DNA from: an uncultured Eggerthellaceae bacterium | GTDB lineage: Bacteria; Actinomycetota; Coriobacteriia; Coriobacteriales; Eggerthellaceae | DNA: 44,319 nt | Assembly (NCBI GenBank): GCA_958454405.1 | Contig: CAUEBO010000017.1 | Location: forward strand, 1-44,319 | Reading direction: 5' to 3' | Part shown: positions 43,056-44,319 of the stretch, in pieces | Layout of the letters: each line of letters starts with the position of its first letter | Position numbering within the stretch: position 1 is the stretch's first letter | Translations under genes and position numbers: made by a program | The notes under the pieces: generated by a model | Database searches by the model: none | Told to the model about the DNA's origin: nothing | Seen by the model: the letters and a program-made list of their open reading frames with translations, nothing else

Positions 43056-44319
43056 ATGTCATTTGAAAAGTTCACGGACAAGGCGCGCAAAGTGCTCGTC
43101 CTGGCTCAGGACGAGGCGCGCTCGCTCCATCAGCCCTACGTGGGCACCGAGCACATCCTGCTCGGCCTCATACAGGAGAAGGACGGCCTGGCCGCCCAGG
43201 CCCTCGACCGCCTCAACGTGAAGTACGACGCCGTCGTGCAGGCCATCCGCCAGGTGGTGGCCATCGATGAGGACACCGACGTGTCCGGGCACCTGTCCTT
43301 CACGCCGCGCGTGAAGCGCGTGCTGGAGAACTCCCTGCGCGAGGCCATGCAGATGGGCCAATCCTACATATCCACCGAGCATCTGCTGCTGGGCATCGTC
43401 CGCGAAGGCGACGGCACCGCGCTCGAGGTGCTCACGCGCCTGGGCGTGACCGGCGACGACGTGCGCAGCGCGCTCAACGACCTGGTGGGGCAGAGCCCCG
43501 TCTACGCCGGGCGCAACCCGTTCGATCCCAATGGCAACGCGTCTGACAGCGTGCTGAAGGAATTCGGCACCGACCTCACGCAGAAGGCGCGCGACGGCAA
43601 GCTGGACCCGGTCATCGGCCGCGCCGGCGAGATCGAGCGCGTCATGCAGGTGCTTTCGCGCCGCCAGAAGAACAACCCGCTCTTGATCGGCGAGCCGGGC
43701 GTGGGCAAGACCGCCGTGGCCGAGGGCCTGGCGCAGCTCATCGTGTCGAACCAGGTGCCCGACATCCTGCGCGGCAAGCGCCTGTTCACGCTCGACGTGA
43801 GCGCGCTCGTGGCCGGGTCGAAGTACCGCGGCGAGTTCGAGGAGCGTCTGAAGAAGTGCATCAAGGAAGTGATGGACGCGGGAGACATCATCCTGTTCAT
43901 CGACGAGATGCACACGCTCATCGGTGCGGGTTCGGCCGAGGGCTCCATCGACGCCGCCGCCATCCTGAAGCCGCCGCTGTCCCGCGGCGAGATCCAGGTG
44001 ATCGGCGCCACCACCATCGACGAGTACCGCAAGCACCTGGAGAAGGACTCCGCGCTGGAGCGGCGCTTCCAGCCCATCACCGTGGGCGAGCCGAACGAGG
44101 AGCAGGCCATGCGCATCATGGAAGGCCTGCGCGACCGTTACGAGGCGCACCACCAGGTGCACTTCACCGACGAGGCGCTGCAGGCGGCCGTGAACCTGTC
44201 GAGCCGCTACATCCAGGACCGCTTCCTGCCGGACAAGGCCATCGACGTGCTGGACGAGGCGGGCGCGCGCATGCGCATCCGCAACATGACGCTGCCGAAG
44301 GAGCTGCGCGAGCTCGACG
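43056..44319 (+). CDS. clpC: ATP-dependent Clp protease ATP-binding subunit ClpC (partial)
   Basis: An Hsp100 unfoldase that feeds ClpP. The first 421 codons are in the window and the gene runs off the right edge. The N-terminal repeat domain (FEKFTDKARKVLVLAQDEA, then LSFTPRVKRVLENSL, TEHLLLGI) is followed by AAA+ domain 1 with Walker A GEPGVGKTA, Walker B ILFIDEMHTLIGAG and the sensor segment VIGATTIDEYRKHLEKDSALERRFQ. The start at 43056 (MSFEKF) is the family start with AGAGG 5 nt upstream. An in-frame ATG at 43011 has a better GAGGAG site 7 nt upstream and would add 15 residues. Control by HrcA is clear from the CIRCE site. Confidence 0.96.
   Translation, partial: MSFEKFTDKARKVLVLAQDEARSLHQPYVGTEHILLGLIQEKDGLAAQALDRLNVKYDAVVQAIRQVVAIDEDTDVSGHLSFTPRVKRVLENSLREAMQMGQSYISTEHLLLGIVREGDGTALEVLTRLGVTGDDVRSALNDLVGQSPVYAGRNPFDPNGNASDSVLKEFGTDLTQKARDGKLDPVIGRAGEIERVMQVLSRRQKNNPLLIGEPGVGKTAVAEGLAQLIVSNQVPDILRGKRLFTLDVSALVAGSKYRGEFEERLKKCIKEVMDAGDIILFIDEMHTLIGAGSAEGSIDAAAILKPPLSRGEIQVIGATTIDEYRKHLEKDSALERRFQPITVGEPNEEQAMRIMEGLRDRYEAHHQVHFTDEALQAAVNLSSRYIQDRFLPDKAIDVLDEAGARMRIRNMTLPKELRELD

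Noticed and set aside
43059..44162. A 367-residue minus-strand frame opposite clpC
   Set aside because: It is the antisense shadow of the clpC N-terminal and AAA+ coding sequence.

Overview
The window is GC-rich, densely coded actinobacterial chromosome. The gene content points to Coriobacteriia, family Eggerthellaceae (Eggerthella or Gordonibacter-like): a Tat-exported FAD reductase next to a multi-pass membrane LuxR regulator, polyphosphate enzymes, class II LysRS with a C-terminal tRNA-binding domain, and an HrcA/CIRCE-controlled clpC. I cannot fix the genus or species from sequence alone. I see no prophage, CRISPR array, transposase or rRNA.

Layout. 1-2.5 kb: tail of an unknown gene, hisE, glmM. 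2.6-6.4 kb (minus strand): membrane LuxR regulator, lipoprotein and Tat-signal flavoprotein reductase, a probable inducible respiratory module. 6.4-12.2 kb: polyphosphate block, with ppx-ppk1 on the minus strand and a divergent double-domain PPK2 on the plus strand. 12.3-12.5 kb: a 38-residue membrane microprotein with its own promoter and terminator. 12.6-21.2 kb: class B sortase, purF-purM-purN, an AEC-family transporter, an XdhC-like protein and purH. 21.2-31.5 kb: a hairpin-rich spacer, a membrane J-domain protein, a flippase-like/ATP-grasp/flippase-like cassette, then a solute-binding lipoprotein paired with a membrane GGDEF-EAL protein. 31.6-37.3 kb: a PaaI-type thioesterase, then a two-component system divergent from a MacAB-like export operon led by a 64-residue protein. 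37.7-44.3 kb: tRNA-Pro(CGG), tatA, greA, lysS, a nuclease-fold protein and the start of clpC.

The most unusual content is non-coding. A bipartite hairpin element of 161-167 bp occurs three times (1009, 21188, 38883). Each copy begins 3-4 nt after a stop codon. The copies keep the same short boxes while the stem sequences change on both sides, so pairing is preserved. A second family (19250, 41275, 42612) has conserved inverted ends around unrelated cores; two copies bracket the nuclease-fold gene. The best candidates for an undescribed protein system are the flippase-like/ATP-grasp/flippase-like cassette, which resembles a split lipid-modification pathway, and the adjacent solute-binding protein/GGDEF-EAL pair, which resembles a ligand-to-c-di-GMP receptor without a transporter.
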